This document shows positions 26,301 to 45,300 of a stretch of DNA of 64,000 bases, in pieces. Below the pieces are notes generated by a model. It did not search any database. It saw nothing but the letters and a program-made list of their open reading frames with translations, and was not told where the DNA came from. Origin of the DNA: Leptodactylus fallax. Its lineage: Eukaryota > Chordata > Amphibia > Anura > Leptodactylidae. Where the stretch lies: assembly GCA_947044405.1 (NCBI GenBank), contig CAMRHE010000321.1, positions 62,001-126,000 on the forward strand, read 5' to 3'. A program made the position numbers and the translations under genes. Positions within the stretch are counted from its first letter, which is position 1. Each line of letters opens with the position of its first letter.

Positions 26301-29300
26301 CGGTGTAGTATATAGAGGATCTGTCCTGTGCGGTGTAGTATATAGAGGATCTGTCCTGTGCGGTGTAGTATATAGAGGATCTGTCCTGTGTGGTGTAGTA
26401 TATAGAGGATCTCTCCTGTGTGGTGTAGTATATAGAGGATCTGTCCTCTCTCCTGTGTGGTGTAGTATATAGAGGATCTGTCCTGTGCGGTGTAGTATAT
26501 AGAGGATCTGTCCTGTGTGGTGTAGTATATAGAGGATCTGTCCTCTCTCCTGTGTGGTGTAGTATATAGAGGATCTGTCCTCTCTCCTGTGTGGTGTAGT
26601 ATATAGAGGATCTGTCCTCTCTCCTGTGTGGTGTAGTATATAGAGGATCTCTCCTGTGTGGTGTAGTATATAGAGGATCTGTCCTCTCTCCTGTGTGGTG
26701 TAGTATATAGAGGATCTGTCCTGTGCGGTGTAGTATATAGAGGATCTGTCCTCTCTCCTGTGCGGTGTAGTATATAGAGGATCTGTCCTCTCTCCTGTGT
26801 GGTGTAGTATATAGAGGATCTGTCCTGTGTGGTGTAGTATATAGAGGATCTGTCCTTTCTCCTGTGTGGTGTAGTATATAGAGGATCTGTCCTGTGCGGT
26901 GTAGTATATAGAGGATCTGTCCTGTGCGGTGTAGTATATAGAGGATCTGTCCTCTCTCCTGTGTGGTGTAGTATATAGAGGATCTGTCCTCTCTCCTGTG
27001 TGGTGTAGTATATAGAGGATCTCTCCTGTGCGGTGTAGTATATAGAGGATCTGTCCTCTCTCCTGTGTGGTGTAGTATACAGAGGATCTGTCCTGTGCGG
27101 TGTAGTACAGAGAGGATCTCTCCTGTGTGGTGTAGTATATAGAGGATCTGTCCTCTCTCCTGTGTGGTGTAGTATATAGAGGATCTGTCCTCTCTCCTGT
27201 GTGGTGTAGTATATAGAGGATCTGTCCTCTCTCCTGTGTGGTGTAGTATATAGAGGATCTGTCCTGTGCGGTGTAGTATATAGAGGATCTGTCCTGTGTG
27301 GTGTAGTATATAGAGGATCTGTCCTTTCTCCTGTGTGGTGTAGTATATAGAGGATCTGTCCTCTCTCCTGTGTGGTGTAGTATATAGAGGATCTGTCCTC
27401 TCTCCTGTGTGGTGTAGTATATAGAGGATCTGTCCTCTCTCCTGTGTGGTGTAGTATATAGAGGATCTGTCCTCTCTCCTGTGTGGTGTAGTATATAGAG
27501 GATCTCTCCTGTGTGGTGTAGTATATAGAGGATCTGTCCTCTCTCCTGTGTGGTGTAGTATATAGAGGATCTGTCCTCTCTCCTGTGTGGTGTAGTATAT
27601 AGAGGATCTGTCCTGTGCGGTGTAGTATATAGAGGATCTGTCCTCTCTCCTGTGCGGTGTAGTATATAGAGGATCTGTCCTCTCTCCTGTGTGGTGTAGT
27701 ATATAGAGGATCTGTCCTGTGTGGTGTAGTATATAGAGGATCTGTCCTTTCTCCTGTGTGGTGTAGTATATAGAGGATCTGTCCTGTGCGGTGTAGTATA
27801 TAGAGGATCTGTCCTGTGCGGTGTAGTATATAGAGGATCTGTCCTCTCTCCTGTGTGGTGTAGTATATAGAGGATCTGTCCTCTCTCCTGTGTGGTGTAG
27901 TATATAGAGGATCTCTCCTGTGCGGTGTAGTATATAGAGGATCTGTCCTCTCTCCTGTGTGGTGTAGTATATAGAGGATCTCTCCTGTGTGGTGTAGTAT
28001 ATAGAGGATCTGTCCTCTCTCCTGTGTGGTGTAGTATATAGAGGATCTGTCCTCTCTCCTGTGTGGTGTAGTATATAGAGGATCTGTCCTGTGCGGTGTA
28101 GTATATAGAGGATCTGTCCTCTCTCCTGTGCGGTGTAGTATATAGAGGATCTGTCCTCTCTCCTGTGTGGTGTAGTATATAGAGGATCTGTCCTGTGTGG
28201 TGTAGTATATAGAGGATCTGTCCTTTCTCCTGTGTGGTGTAGTATATAGAGGATCTGTCCTGTGCGGTGTAGTATATAGAGGATCTGTCCTGTGCGGTGT
28301 AGTATATAGAGGATCTGTCCTCTCTCCTGTTTGGTGTAGTATATAGAGGATCTGTCCTCTCTCCTGTGTGGTGTAGTATATAGAGGATCTCTCCTGTGCG
28401 GTGTAGTATATAGAGGATCTGTCCTCTCTCCTGTGTGGTGTAGTATATAGAGGATCTGTCCTGTGCGGTGTAGTATATAGAGGATCTGTCCTCTCTCCTG
28501 TGTGGTGTAGTATATAGAGGATCTGTCCTGTGTGGTGTAGTATATAGAGGATCTGTCCTCTCTCCTGTGTGGTGTAGTATATAGAGGATCTGTCCTCTCT
28601 CCTGTGTGGTGTAGTATATAGAGGATCTCTCCTGTGTGGTGTAGTATATAGAGGATCTCTCCTGTGCGGTGTAGTATATAGAGGATCTGTCCTGTGTGGT
28701 GTAGTATATAGAGGATCTGTCCTCTCTCCTGTGTGGTGTAGTATATAGAGGATCTGTCCTCTCTCCTGTGTGGTGTAGTATATAGAGGATCTGTCCTGTG
28801 CGGTGTAGTATATAGAGGATCTGTCCTCTCTCCTGTGTGGTGTAGTATATAGAGGATCTCCCCTGTGTGGTGTAGTATATAGAGGATCTGTCCTGTGTGG
28901 TGTAGTATATAGAGGATCTGTCCTCTCTCCTGTGTGGTGTAGTATATAGAGGATCTGTCCTCTCTCCTGTGTGGTGTAGTATATAGAGGATCTGTCCTCT
29001 GTGGTGTAGTATATAGAGGATCTGTCCTCTCTCTCCTGTGTGGTGTAGTATATAGAGGATCTCTCCTGTGTGGTGTAGTATATAGAGGATCTGTCCTGTG
29101 TGGTGTAGTATATAGAGGATCTGTCCTCTCTCCTGTGTGGTGTAGTATATAGAGGATCTGTCCTCTCTCCTGTGTGGTGTAGTATATAGAGGATCTGTCC
29201 TCTCTCCTGTGTGGTGTAGTATATAGAGGATCTGTCCTCTCTCCTGTGTGGTGTAGTATATAGAGGATCTGTCCTCTCTCCTGTGTGGTGTAGTATATAG

Positions 29301-31125
29301 AGGATCTGTCCTGTGTGGTGTAGTATATAGAGGATCTGTCCTCTCTCCTGTGTGGTGTAGTATATAGAGGATCTGTCCTCTCTCCTGTGTGGTGTAGTAT
29401 ATAGAGGATCTGTCCTGTGTGGTGTAGTATATAGAGGATCTGTCCTCTCTCCTGTGTGGTGTAGTATATAGAGGATCTGTCCTGTGTGGTGTAGTATATA
29501 GAGGATCTGTCCTCTCTCCTGTGTGGTGTAGTATATAGAGGATCTGTCCTCTCTCCTGTGTGGTGTAGTATATAGAGGATCTGTCCTCTCTCCTGTGTGG
29601 TGTAGTATATAGAGGATCTGTCCTCTCTCCTGTGCGGTGTAGTATATAGAGGATCTGTCCTCTCTCCTGTGTGGTGTAGTATATAGAGGATCTGTCCTCT
29701 CTCCTGTGTGGTGTAGTATATAGAGGATCTGTCCTCTCTCCTGTGTGGTGTAGTATATAGCGGATCTGTCCTCTCTCCTGTGTGGTGTAGTATATAGCGG
29801 ATCTGTCCTCTCTCCTGTGTGGTGTAGTATATAGAGGATCTGTCCTCTCTCCTGTGTGGTGTAGTATATAGAGGATCTCTCCTGTGTGGTGTAGTATATA
29901 GAGGCTCTGTCCTGTGCGGTGTAGTATATAGAGGATCTGTCCTCTCTCCTGTGTGGTGTAGTATATAGAGGATCTGTCCTGTGTGGTGTAGTATATAGAG
30001 GATCTGTCCTGTGTGGTGTAGTATATAGAGGATCTGTCCTCTCTCCTGTGTGGTGTAGTATATAGAGGATCTGTCCTCTCTCCTGTGTGGTGTAGTATAT
30101 AGAGGATCTCTCCTCTGTGGTGTAGTATATAGAGGATCTGTCCTCTCTCCTGTGTGGTGTAGTATATAGCGGATCTGTCCTCTCTCCTGTGTGGTGTAGT
30201 ATATAGAGGATCTGTCCTCTCTCCTGTGTGGTGTAGTATATAGAGGATCTGTCCTGTGTGGTGTAGTATATAGAGGATCTGTCCTCTCTCTCCTGTGCGG
30301 TGTAGTATATAGAGGATCTGTCCTCTCTCCTGTGTGGTGTAGTATATAGAGGATCTGTCCTCTCTCCTGTGTGGTGTAGTATATAGAGGATCTGTCCTCT
30401 CCCCTGTGTGGTGTAGTATATAGAGGATCTGCCTCCTGTGCGGTGTAGTATATAGAGGATCTGTCCTCTCTCCTGTGTGGTGTAGTATATAGAGGATCTG
30501 TCCTCTCTCCTGTGTGGTGTAGTATATAGAGGATGTGTCCTCTCTCCTGTGCGGTGTAGTATATAGAGGATCTCTCCTGTGTGGTGTAGTATATAGAGGA
30601 TCTGTCCTCTCTCCTGTGTGGTGTAGTATATAGAGGATCTGTCCTCTCTCCTGTGGTGTAGTATATAGAGGATCTGTCCTGTGTGGTGTAGTATATAGAG
30701 GATCTGCTCCTGTGTGGTGTAGTATATAGAGGATCTGCCCTCTCCTGTGTGGTGTAGTATATAGAGGATCTGTCCCTCTCTCCTGTGTGGTGTAGTATAT
30801 AGAGGATCTGTCCTCTCTCCTGTGTGGTGTAGTATATAGAGGATCTGTCCTCTCTCCTGTGTGGTGTAGTATATAGAGGATCTGTCCTCTCCTGTGTGGT
30901 GTAGTATATAGAGGATCTGCTCTCCTGTGCGGTGTAGTATATAGAGGATCTGTCCTGTGCGGTGTAGTATATAGAGGATCTGTCCTCTCTCTCCTGTGTG
31001 GTGTAGTATATAGAGGATCTGCTCCTGTGTGGTGTAGTATATAGAGGATCTGTCCTCTCTCCTGTGTGGTGTAGTATATAGAGGATCTGTCCCCTCTCCT
31101 GTGCGGTGTAGTATATAGAGGATCA
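17301..31125. repeat. Array A, right domain: rich in 37-bp units
   Basis: Here 37-bp units (tail TCTGTCC followed by TCTCTCC) predominate and are interspersed with 30-bp units. Private variants such as TCCTTTCTCC recur at 25911, 26856, 27325, 27748 and 28224, showing local amplification of multi-unit blocks. The array ends in a unit that runs into GGATCAGTCAGCTACTC. Confidence 0.8.
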
Positions 31126-32077
31126 GTCAGCTACTCTGTTATTCCTCCTGGAATTTATGGATACTTTAACAATTGCAATCCTGACACTGACACACAGTAA
31201 TCAAATTATTCATACATTTCCAGGAGGAGTGACAGAGGAACTGCAGAATGCAGTGGAAATCTGCTCCAAAATGTTTTATTATTTTACATGGAAGTATTTA
31301 CTAAAACCAACATGTCCGGTGGCTGTCTTCACATGACGTGTATGTTTTTTGCGTATATCTGAAGTTTCCCAGTTACGCCGTCTTTTCGGAGTATTTTGGC
31401 CCGCTTGTCGGTACCGCCGTTCAGCCCCTCGGAGCGATGACTCCTGTTTTACAAGACATTTTGTTCAGTTACTAAAATATGTTCATTAATAAAACGTGTG
31501 ACTAAATCCTCCTCTGAAAAGCGATCGCTGCCTTCCAGCACCATTAATTACCAGCCGCGTAGGCGTCCTACGTCTTCTTTACTATTGTGACAGCTTCCAG
31601 GCCCGATCCTTGTTTTCTTGCCGGTTATTTTTGTAGTCACGACTGAGCACAATGTGACAAACAAGTTCATTTCCCAGCCGCTTGCGGAAAACCAGAGCGC
31701 GACGTCTCTGCAGCCTTCTCTGTGAGCAGGTGGCACCGTCCTTTATTTGGCAGCGAGGGGGAATACGCAGACTGAGGAAGTGCCAGAGCTCAGCTCCAGC
31801 GGCCGTATACACAGCTTTACGTTTAACCCTTTAATGACCACCATACACCATTTTGCAGCAATCGTTAATGAGCCTCTGTAGGTAGAACGGCGGCCGCAGG
31901 GTGTTCTACTGCAGTGTCCCTTCTCGTATTGCGCTGTGTCTCCCATAGAGGCAGTGGAGATCTCATGTGGTCACAGCGATCACTTGATCACTTCGTGACC
32001 GGTGACAAACCCTGCAGTGCTTAAGGCTAAAAACAAGTGCCCAGGAATTGCTAATCTCTATAGTCATCTATATCATA
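31126..32077. other. Unique, probably intronic sequence of ICA1
   Basis: This stretch has no exon with ICA1-like coding potential and no recognisable RNA gene. It starts with a short inverted repeat (31134-31160 against 31211-31237). It is somewhat richer in CpG than the rest of the window between about 31360 and 31960. Several short overlapping open frames here show no protein features and are treated as chance. Confidence 0.6.
31134..31237. repeat. Inverted repeat just outside array A
   Basis: The left arm (31134-31160, containing TTCCTCCTGGAA) and right arm (31211-31237, containing TTCCAGGAGGAG) are complementary over about 25 bp with a few mismatches. They enclose about 50 bp. This looks like the palindromic core of an interspersed repeat, begun only about 10 bp after the array ends. 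I do not recognise the family. Confidence 0.6.
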
Positions 32078-32372
32078 TATTGCTCCCCAGTGACACCCCC
32101 CACCACACAAAGTATAATGCTCCCCATATAGTATAATGCTCTACAGTGGTTCTCCCCACACGCAGTAAGATGCTCCCCAATGTCACTACACCACAATGCA
32201 GTATGATGCTCCCCAGTTTTGTCCCGGCAAAGCAGTATGATGCTCCCCAGTGTGGCTGCTATACCCAGTGTGCTGCTCTCAAGTGTCGCCGCGTCACACA
32301 TTATAATGCTCCCCGGTGTCGCCCCCGCAATGCAGTATGATGCTCCCCCGTGTGTGCCCCCCCCCCACCCCA
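32078..32372. repeat. Degenerate tandem repeat D, block 1
   Basis: About eight divergent copies of a unit of roughly 35-40 bp. The shared core resembles GTATGATGCTCCCCAGTGT, usually followed by CGCCCCC. It matches block 2 at 32953-33077. It is too diverged for an exact period. Confidence 0.7.
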
Positions 32373-32952
32373 AACAAACACACACACACATACACAGGGT
32401 CCTTCCTTAAGCAAGTTACAGAGCATGTCTATCCTACATGCTTTCCAGACTCAAGGACAAAGGAAAAGGCTTCAGGCCTCAATGCTAGGCCCATGCTCAG
32501 TCCACAGCAGGACAAGCTCTCACATCTTCTCCAAGATAAGACCACCTTGCTGCCTCTTTGCTGAGTGACCAAGAATCCAGGTCTCCTTTCAGCATATGGC
32601 TAGTGCCCCAGCCCACACCTCCTCCCAGGTAGGACCGCTCCTCCTTCTCTCCTTTGCAGAACCCTCGGAGAGATGGATGCCTTCCTAGGTGCTGGGAGAG
32701 ATGTGCGTGTGGGGTTGAGCTGGGGGTCACTAGCCCTCTCTCCCCCACGGCATCTGCTGTCCAGGGGGTAGAGGCTGTCCAGGCTGGCTAGAGCAGGCCA
32801 TCCCCCATGGTATGCATATAACACCACTGAAGCGAATGGTCCACCAATGTAAACACAACTTAAACACGGCACTCGTAAAAGTAGGTAGGAGTGATATGAG
32901 CAAGTAGAAATACATTTCCAAGAAAGATATATAACTGAGGGTCTGTTCATCA
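32373..32952. other. Sequence interrupting tandem repeat D
   Basis: About 580 bp separate the two blocks of repeat D. The stretch begins with a C-run and a short CA microsatellite (about 32377-32397). The rest is not tandem, and I cannot assign it to a repeat family. Overlapping open frames on both strands have no domain features and no plausible splice context. No ICA1 exon is seen. Confidence 0.5.
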
Positions 32953-33077
32953 CACACAGTATGACTCTCCCCAGTGTCGCCCCCACAGTTCAGTATGATA
33001 TTCCCCCATGTTTGCTTCTTCCTCCCCCCACACATACACAGTATGACGCTCCCCAGTGTCGCCCCCACTATGCAGTC
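32953..33077. repeat. Degenerate tandem repeat D, block 2
   Basis: About three copies of the same core as block 1 (for example ATGACGCTCCCCAGTGTCGC). The sequence CACATACACAG occurs both here and at the left edge of the interrupting segment, suggesting one original array split by an insertion. Confidence 0.7.
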
Positions 33078-33631
33078 CATGTGCTCAGGTAATGCAGCGA
33101 GTCCTTGCTGTGGAGGGGTACGTGATCAGTCCTGGATTGGTGGGGTCAGATCCTACAGCTCGGGCCAGGCATGTCTTTGTCTTGGCTCGGACGAGTTTCT
33201 TCTGCTTGTGATAATCTTACGTTCTCCGTTTCTCCATTCTCTCCTGTTGACTTTGTATTTATCACACTTGCACCCTCGGTACCAGGATTTCCCCATCAGA
33301 ATCGTTCCTACGCTCGTGTGGGCGTAGCGTGGGCACTTCAGCAGATTGTACAGCCACAGATTAGGCTGCCTGCCTGTATGGAACTACAAGTACCAGCAGG
33401 GGAGCTTTGTAGGTTCAGATGGAGTCTTCATGTGGAGGTTCCTATAAATGTCAGCGCTGATTACAGGCAGTATGCCTGATCGGTGGGGGTCCCAGCTAAT
33501 GGCGGCAGTTACATGCATGTCCCCAGCTGTGGACAGTCCTTAGGCGCTGTGCACACAGGCAGGTTCCTGAACTTTTCCTAGCATTGAGTGGTTTTAGCCC
33601 CCATTGGCTTCAATAGGGTGAAAGTGCAGTG
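33078..33631. other. Intronic sequence with no gene seen
   Basis: No exon or RNA gene is recognised here. One short motif at 33383-33401 resembles the ZNF143/Staf consensus (see findings). The open frames are short and lack features. Confidence 0.5.
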
Positions 33632-33984
33632 TTAAAGGGATTTTCTTTGATTTATATACTATATTTGATCTGCGGGGGTGTGAAGCCCTGGACCTGCGCC
33701 GATCAGCTGTCATGAACAATGAGGACTCTTCCCTGTGCCGATAATGTCATCGGTCACATGGTACAGCAGCTACTCATTTCAATTGAAGTGAATGAGGCTG
33801 TGCTGCAATACCAAGCACAACCACTATACAATGTACGGCGCTGTGCTTGGTATTTGGTGAAGAGGCCGCTGCACTCACCTGAACACTGCGGCTTCTTCAA
33901 CCAGCTGATCAGTGGGGGTACCCCAGTCAAACCCCACCGATCGCAAACTGATGACCTATCCTAAGATCCTGGAAAACCCTTTAA
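33632..33984. mobile_element. Short TTAA-flanked inverted-repeat element (piggyBac-like MITE)
   Basis: A 353-bp segment that begins TTAAAGGGATTTTC and ends GGAAAACCCTTTAA. The termini are inverted copies of each other and coincide with TTAA, the target of piggyBac-type elements. Inside is an imperfect palindrome around AATACCAAGCACA and its complement at 33790-33856. There is no transposase frame, so it would be non-autonomous. Family assignment is by termini only. It sits about 45 bp upstream of the first ICA1 exon in the window. Confidence 0.6.
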
Positions 33985-34028
33985 CTCCTTAATGCCCCTT
34001 AACTTTTTTTTTTTACATTCCTCCTCAG

Positions 34029-41121
<7,093 letters not shown>

Positions 41122-42235
41122 GATGACTCCACGTCACAGCCCATGGTGCAGAGAGGGGGCGCCGCACACGTGCCACTAAGAATTCCTCGGAATCGTCTTC
41201 TGTGCCCCTCGCTGTAGTGAAGGAGGTAGGCCACGTCTCACGTAATGACCTTGTTTGCCAAAACACTTGCTGGACTCGCCAACAAACTTTTAAAGGGCAA
41301 GACACCTATTTTTCTATTGGCCATATCGTTACTGTGTTTCCATATCTCGCTCAGCTCGGATACGGGATCTTCATGTAGATGAATCAGATTGGTCTGCTAA
41401 GTATATTCGGGAGTAGAATTCAGGAAGAAACCACTACCCAGCATGCACTGCTTTCAGATGTGTGGAGGGGAACATATATAAAGAGCAATCCTAGAGTTCT
41501 CCTCTTCTGTCAGGTATATCAGTTGCCGGGAAAGCTGTGTACAGTCACCATTGCAGGTGTGGTGGGGGTTGTCACCCCGCTTTTCTACAGTACTGAACAG
41601 CCACTCTCAAACTGACAGCCAGTAGTATCACTATCAGTGTCACCCATCTTTACCAGTCTACTGCTTAGCAAATCTGTCTTGGTAATCGGGATGTATTGGC
41701 ACATACTTAGATTTGCCCTTCTTATATCTCGGAAATTTAGGTGACAACCATTATGGTCAGCATTCTAGCTCAAATCTCTTGTCACACTGCTTTCCCAGAG
41801 TACTGAATGGCGAGGCTGATTAGTTAAGCAGCAGGAGGATAGTGAGGGTGACCTAACAGTCTGGGAAAACTGAGCGTTGTAGCACAAAGGCTGCCGGTTT
41901 AGCTCTCACCCAGCTTTCCCAGATACAGATGTGACTATGGACAGTATATTATAACTAAAGAGGACGACTCAAAAACTTGGATTCACTGTGGAGGAAAAGC
42001 TCCTTATACGCCGCTCTCATATCATATATATACACTGGAAGGACTGGGTATACGACATGGGGGCGCAGGGTGACTTCTAGGGCACATTTCCCCTGGATGC
42101 CGCAGGTCACTTTCTTCTGGACTTATTTTCTTTGTTCCATTTTCTTGAGATCTGTCACTTTGCAGGATGAAGTATTAACCTTGTTCACACTGAGCATGTC
42201 TGCAACATCAGCAAATAAAGCCAATGTTTTTTTTT
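41122..42235 (+). other. ICA1: ICA1 3' UTR
   Basis: Non-coding sequence from the stop codon to the first clear polyadenylation signal, AATAAA at 42214-42219. This is followed by a T-rich tract (42226-42236). The UTR is about 1.1 kb. Scattered short frames in it are not supported. No other AATAAA was seen between the stop and this site. Confidence 0.75.
42214..42219 (+). terminator. ICA1: ICA1 polyadenylation signal AATAAA
   Basis: A canonical AATAAA followed within 20 bp by a T-rich stretch and then TGAGGTGTCGTGTCC, a GT-rich downstream-type element. It lies about 1.1 kb after the ICA1 stop and about 90 bp before minisatellite C. Confidence 0.75.
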
Positions 42236-42311
42236 CCTGCCAAATGAGGTGTCGTGTCCTTATTTTATCTACAGTCAGGTGACTTCAGCTGCCCTATCAG
42301 AGAGCCGGGTG

Positions 42312-45300
42312 TGATAGAGGAGAGAAGCTGAGCTCTGTGATATATAGGGTTATATGATAGAGGGAGAGAAGCTGAGCTCTGTGATATATAGGGTTATAAG
42401 ATAGAGGAGAGAAGCTGAGCTCTGTGATATATAGTGTTATATGATAGAGGAGAGAAGCTGAGCTCTGTGATATATAGGGTTATATGATAGAGGAGAGAAG
42501 CTGAGCTCTGTGATATATAGGGTTATATGATAGAGGAGAGAAGCTGAGCTCTGTGATATATAGGGTTATATGATAGAGGAGAGAAGCTGAGCTCTGTGAT
42601 ATATAGGGTTATATGATAGAGGAGAGAAGCTGAGCTCTGATATATAGGGTTATATGATAGAGGAGAGAAGCTGAGCTCTGTGATATATAGGGTTATATGA
42701 TAGAGGAGAGAAGCTGAGCTCTGTGATATATAGGGTTATATGATAGAGGAGAGAAGCTGAGCTCTGTGATATATAGGGTTATATGATAGAGGAGAGAAGC
42801 TGAGCTCTGTGATATATAGGGTTATATGATAGAGGAGAGAAGCTGAGCTCTGTGATATATAGGGTTATAGGATAGAGGAGAGAAGCTGAGGTGTGTGATA
42901 TATAGAGTTATATGATAGAGAGAGAGAAGCTGAGCTCTGTGATATATAGGTTATATGATAGAGGAGAGAAGCTGAGCTCTGTGATATATAGGGTTATATG
43001 ATAGAGGAGAGAAGCTGAGCTCTGTGATATATAGGGTTATATGATAGAGGAGAGAAGCTGAGCTCTGTGATATATAGGGTTATATGATAGAGGAGAGAAG
43101 CTGAGCTCTGTGATATATAGGGTTATATGATAGAGGAGAGAAGCTGAGCTCTGTGATATATAGGGTTATATGGTAGAGGAGAGAAGCTGAGCTCTGTGAT
43201 ATATAGGGTTATATGATAGAGGGAGAGAAGCTGAGCTCTGTGATATATAGGTTATATGATAGAGGAGAGAAGCTGAGCTCTGTGATATATAGGTTATATG
43301 ATAGAGGAGAGAAGCTGAGCTCTGTGATATATAGGGTTATATGGTAGAGGGAGAAGCTGAGCTCTGTGTATATAGGGTTATATGATAGGGAGAGAAGCTG
43401 AGCTCTGTGATATATAGGGTTATATGGTAGAGGAGAGAAGCTGAGCTCTGTGATATATAGGGTTATAGGTAGAGGAGAGAAGCTGAGCTGTGTGATATAT
43501 AGGGTTATATGATAGAGGGAGAAGCTGAGCTCTGTGATATATAGGGTTATATAATAGAGGAGAGAGCTGAGCTCTGTGTATATAAGGTTATATGTAGAGG
43601 AGAGAAGCTGAGCTCTGTGATATATAGGGTTATATGATACAGGAGAGAAGCTGAGCTCTGTGATATATAGGATTATATGATAGAGGAGAGAAGCTGAGCT
43701 CTGTGATATATAGGGTTATATGGTAGAGGAGAGAAGCTGAGCTCTGTGATATATAGGGTTATAGGATAGAGGAGAGAAGCTGAGATCTGTGATATATAGG
43801 TTATATGATAGAGGAGAAAGCTGAGCTCTGTGATATATAGGGTTATATGATAGAGGAGAGAAGCTGAGCTCTGTGATATATAGGGTTATATAATAGAGGA
43901 GAGAAGCTGAGCTCTGTGATATATAGGATTATATAATAGAGGAGAGAAGCTGAGCTCTGTGATATATAAGGTTATATGATAGAGGAGAGAAGCTGAGCTC
44001 TGTGATATATAGGGTTATATGATACAGGAGAGAAGCTGAGCTCTGTGATATATAGGGTTATATGATAGAGGAGAGAAGCTGAGCTCTGTGATATATAGGG
44101 TTATATGATAGAGGAGAGAAGCTGAGCTCTGTGATATATAGGGTTATATGATAGAGGAGAGAAGCTGAGCTCTGTGATATATAGGGTTATATGATAGAGG
44201 AGAGAAGCTGAGCTCTGTGATATATGATAGGAGAGAGAAGCTGAGCTCTGTGATATATAGGTTATATGATAGAGAGAGAGAAGCTGAGCTCTGTGATATA
44301 TAGGGTTATATGATAGAGGAGAGAAGCTGAGCTCTGTGATATATAGGATTATATAATAGAGGAGAGAAGCTGAGCTCTGTGATATATAGGTTATATGATA
44401 GAGGAGAGAAGCTGAGCTCTGTGATATATAGGGTTATATGATAGAGGAGAGAAGCTGAGCTCTGTGATATATAGGGTTATATGATAGAGGAGAGAAGCTG
44501 AGCTCTGTGATATATAGGGTTATATGATAGAGGAGAGAAGCTGAGCTCTGTGATATATAGGGTTATATGATAGAGGAGAGAAGCTGAGCTCTGTGATATA
44601 TAGGGTTATATGGTAGAGGAGAGAAGCTGAGCTCTGTGATATATAGGGTTATATGATAGAGGGAGAGAAGCTGAGCTCTGTGATATATAGGTTATATGAT
44701 AGAGGAGAGAAGCTGAGCTCTGTGATATATAGGTTATATGATAGAGGAGAGAAGCTGAGCTCTGTGATATATAGGGTTATATGGTAGAGGAGAGAAGCTG
44801 AGCTCTGTGATATATAGGGTTATATGATAGAGGAGAGAAGCTGAGCTCTGTGATATATAGGGTTATATGGTAGAGGAGAGAAGCTGAGCTCTGTGATATA
44901 TAGGGTTATAGGATGAGGAGAGAAGCTGAGCTGTGTGATATATAGGGTTATATGATAGAGGAGAGAAGCTGAGCTCTGTGATATATAGGGTTATATAATA
45001 GAGGAGAGAAGCTGAGCTCTGTGATATATAAGGTTATATGATAGAGGAGAGAAGCTGAGCTCTGTGATATATAGGGTTATATGATACAGGAGAGAAGCTG
45101 AGCTCTGTGATATATAGGATTATATGATAGAGGAGAGAAGCTGAGCTCTGTGTATATAGGGTTATATGGTAGAGGAGAGAAGCTGAGCTCTGTGTATATA
45201 GGGTTATAGGATAGAGGAGAGAAGCTGAGATCTGTGATATATAGGTTATATGATAGGGAGAGAAGCTGAGCTCTGTGATATATAGGGTTATATGATAGAG

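Larger units (their letters stand above)
1..31125. repeat. Giant minisatellite array A (30-bp and 37-bp units), continues past the left edge
   Basis: Roughly 900-1000 head-to-tail copies of one unit, with no unique sequence between them. The core GGTGTAGTATATAGAGGATC is nearly invariant. Variation falls in the tail: TCTGTCC or TCTCTCC follows GGA, and TGTGTGG or TGTGCGG follows that. Units are 30 bp when one 7-bp tail block is present and 37 bp when two are present (TCTGTCC then TCTCTCC); 39-bp and shortened units also occur. The last clear unit ends near 31125, after which unique sequence starts. Because ICA1 coding exons resume downstream on the + strand and the preceding ICA1 exons are absent from 31126-34028, the array probably lies in an ICA1 intron (inference). 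I see no coding or RNA gene in it. Confidence 0.97.

Noticed and set aside
1..31125. CRISPR-like appearance of regular repeats of about 30 and 37 bp
   Set aside because: Units are directly adjacent with no unique spacers, and the genomic context is a vertebrate intron.
31360..31960. Slightly CpG-rich stretch considered as a promoter or CpG island
   Set aside because: No transcript start features or first exon nearby. The modest CpG content fits a young repeat or ordinary variation.
32600..33080. Overlapping frames of 116-128 codons on the - strand
   Set aside because: They overlap tandem repeat D and intronic sequence. No start context, domain or splice pattern.
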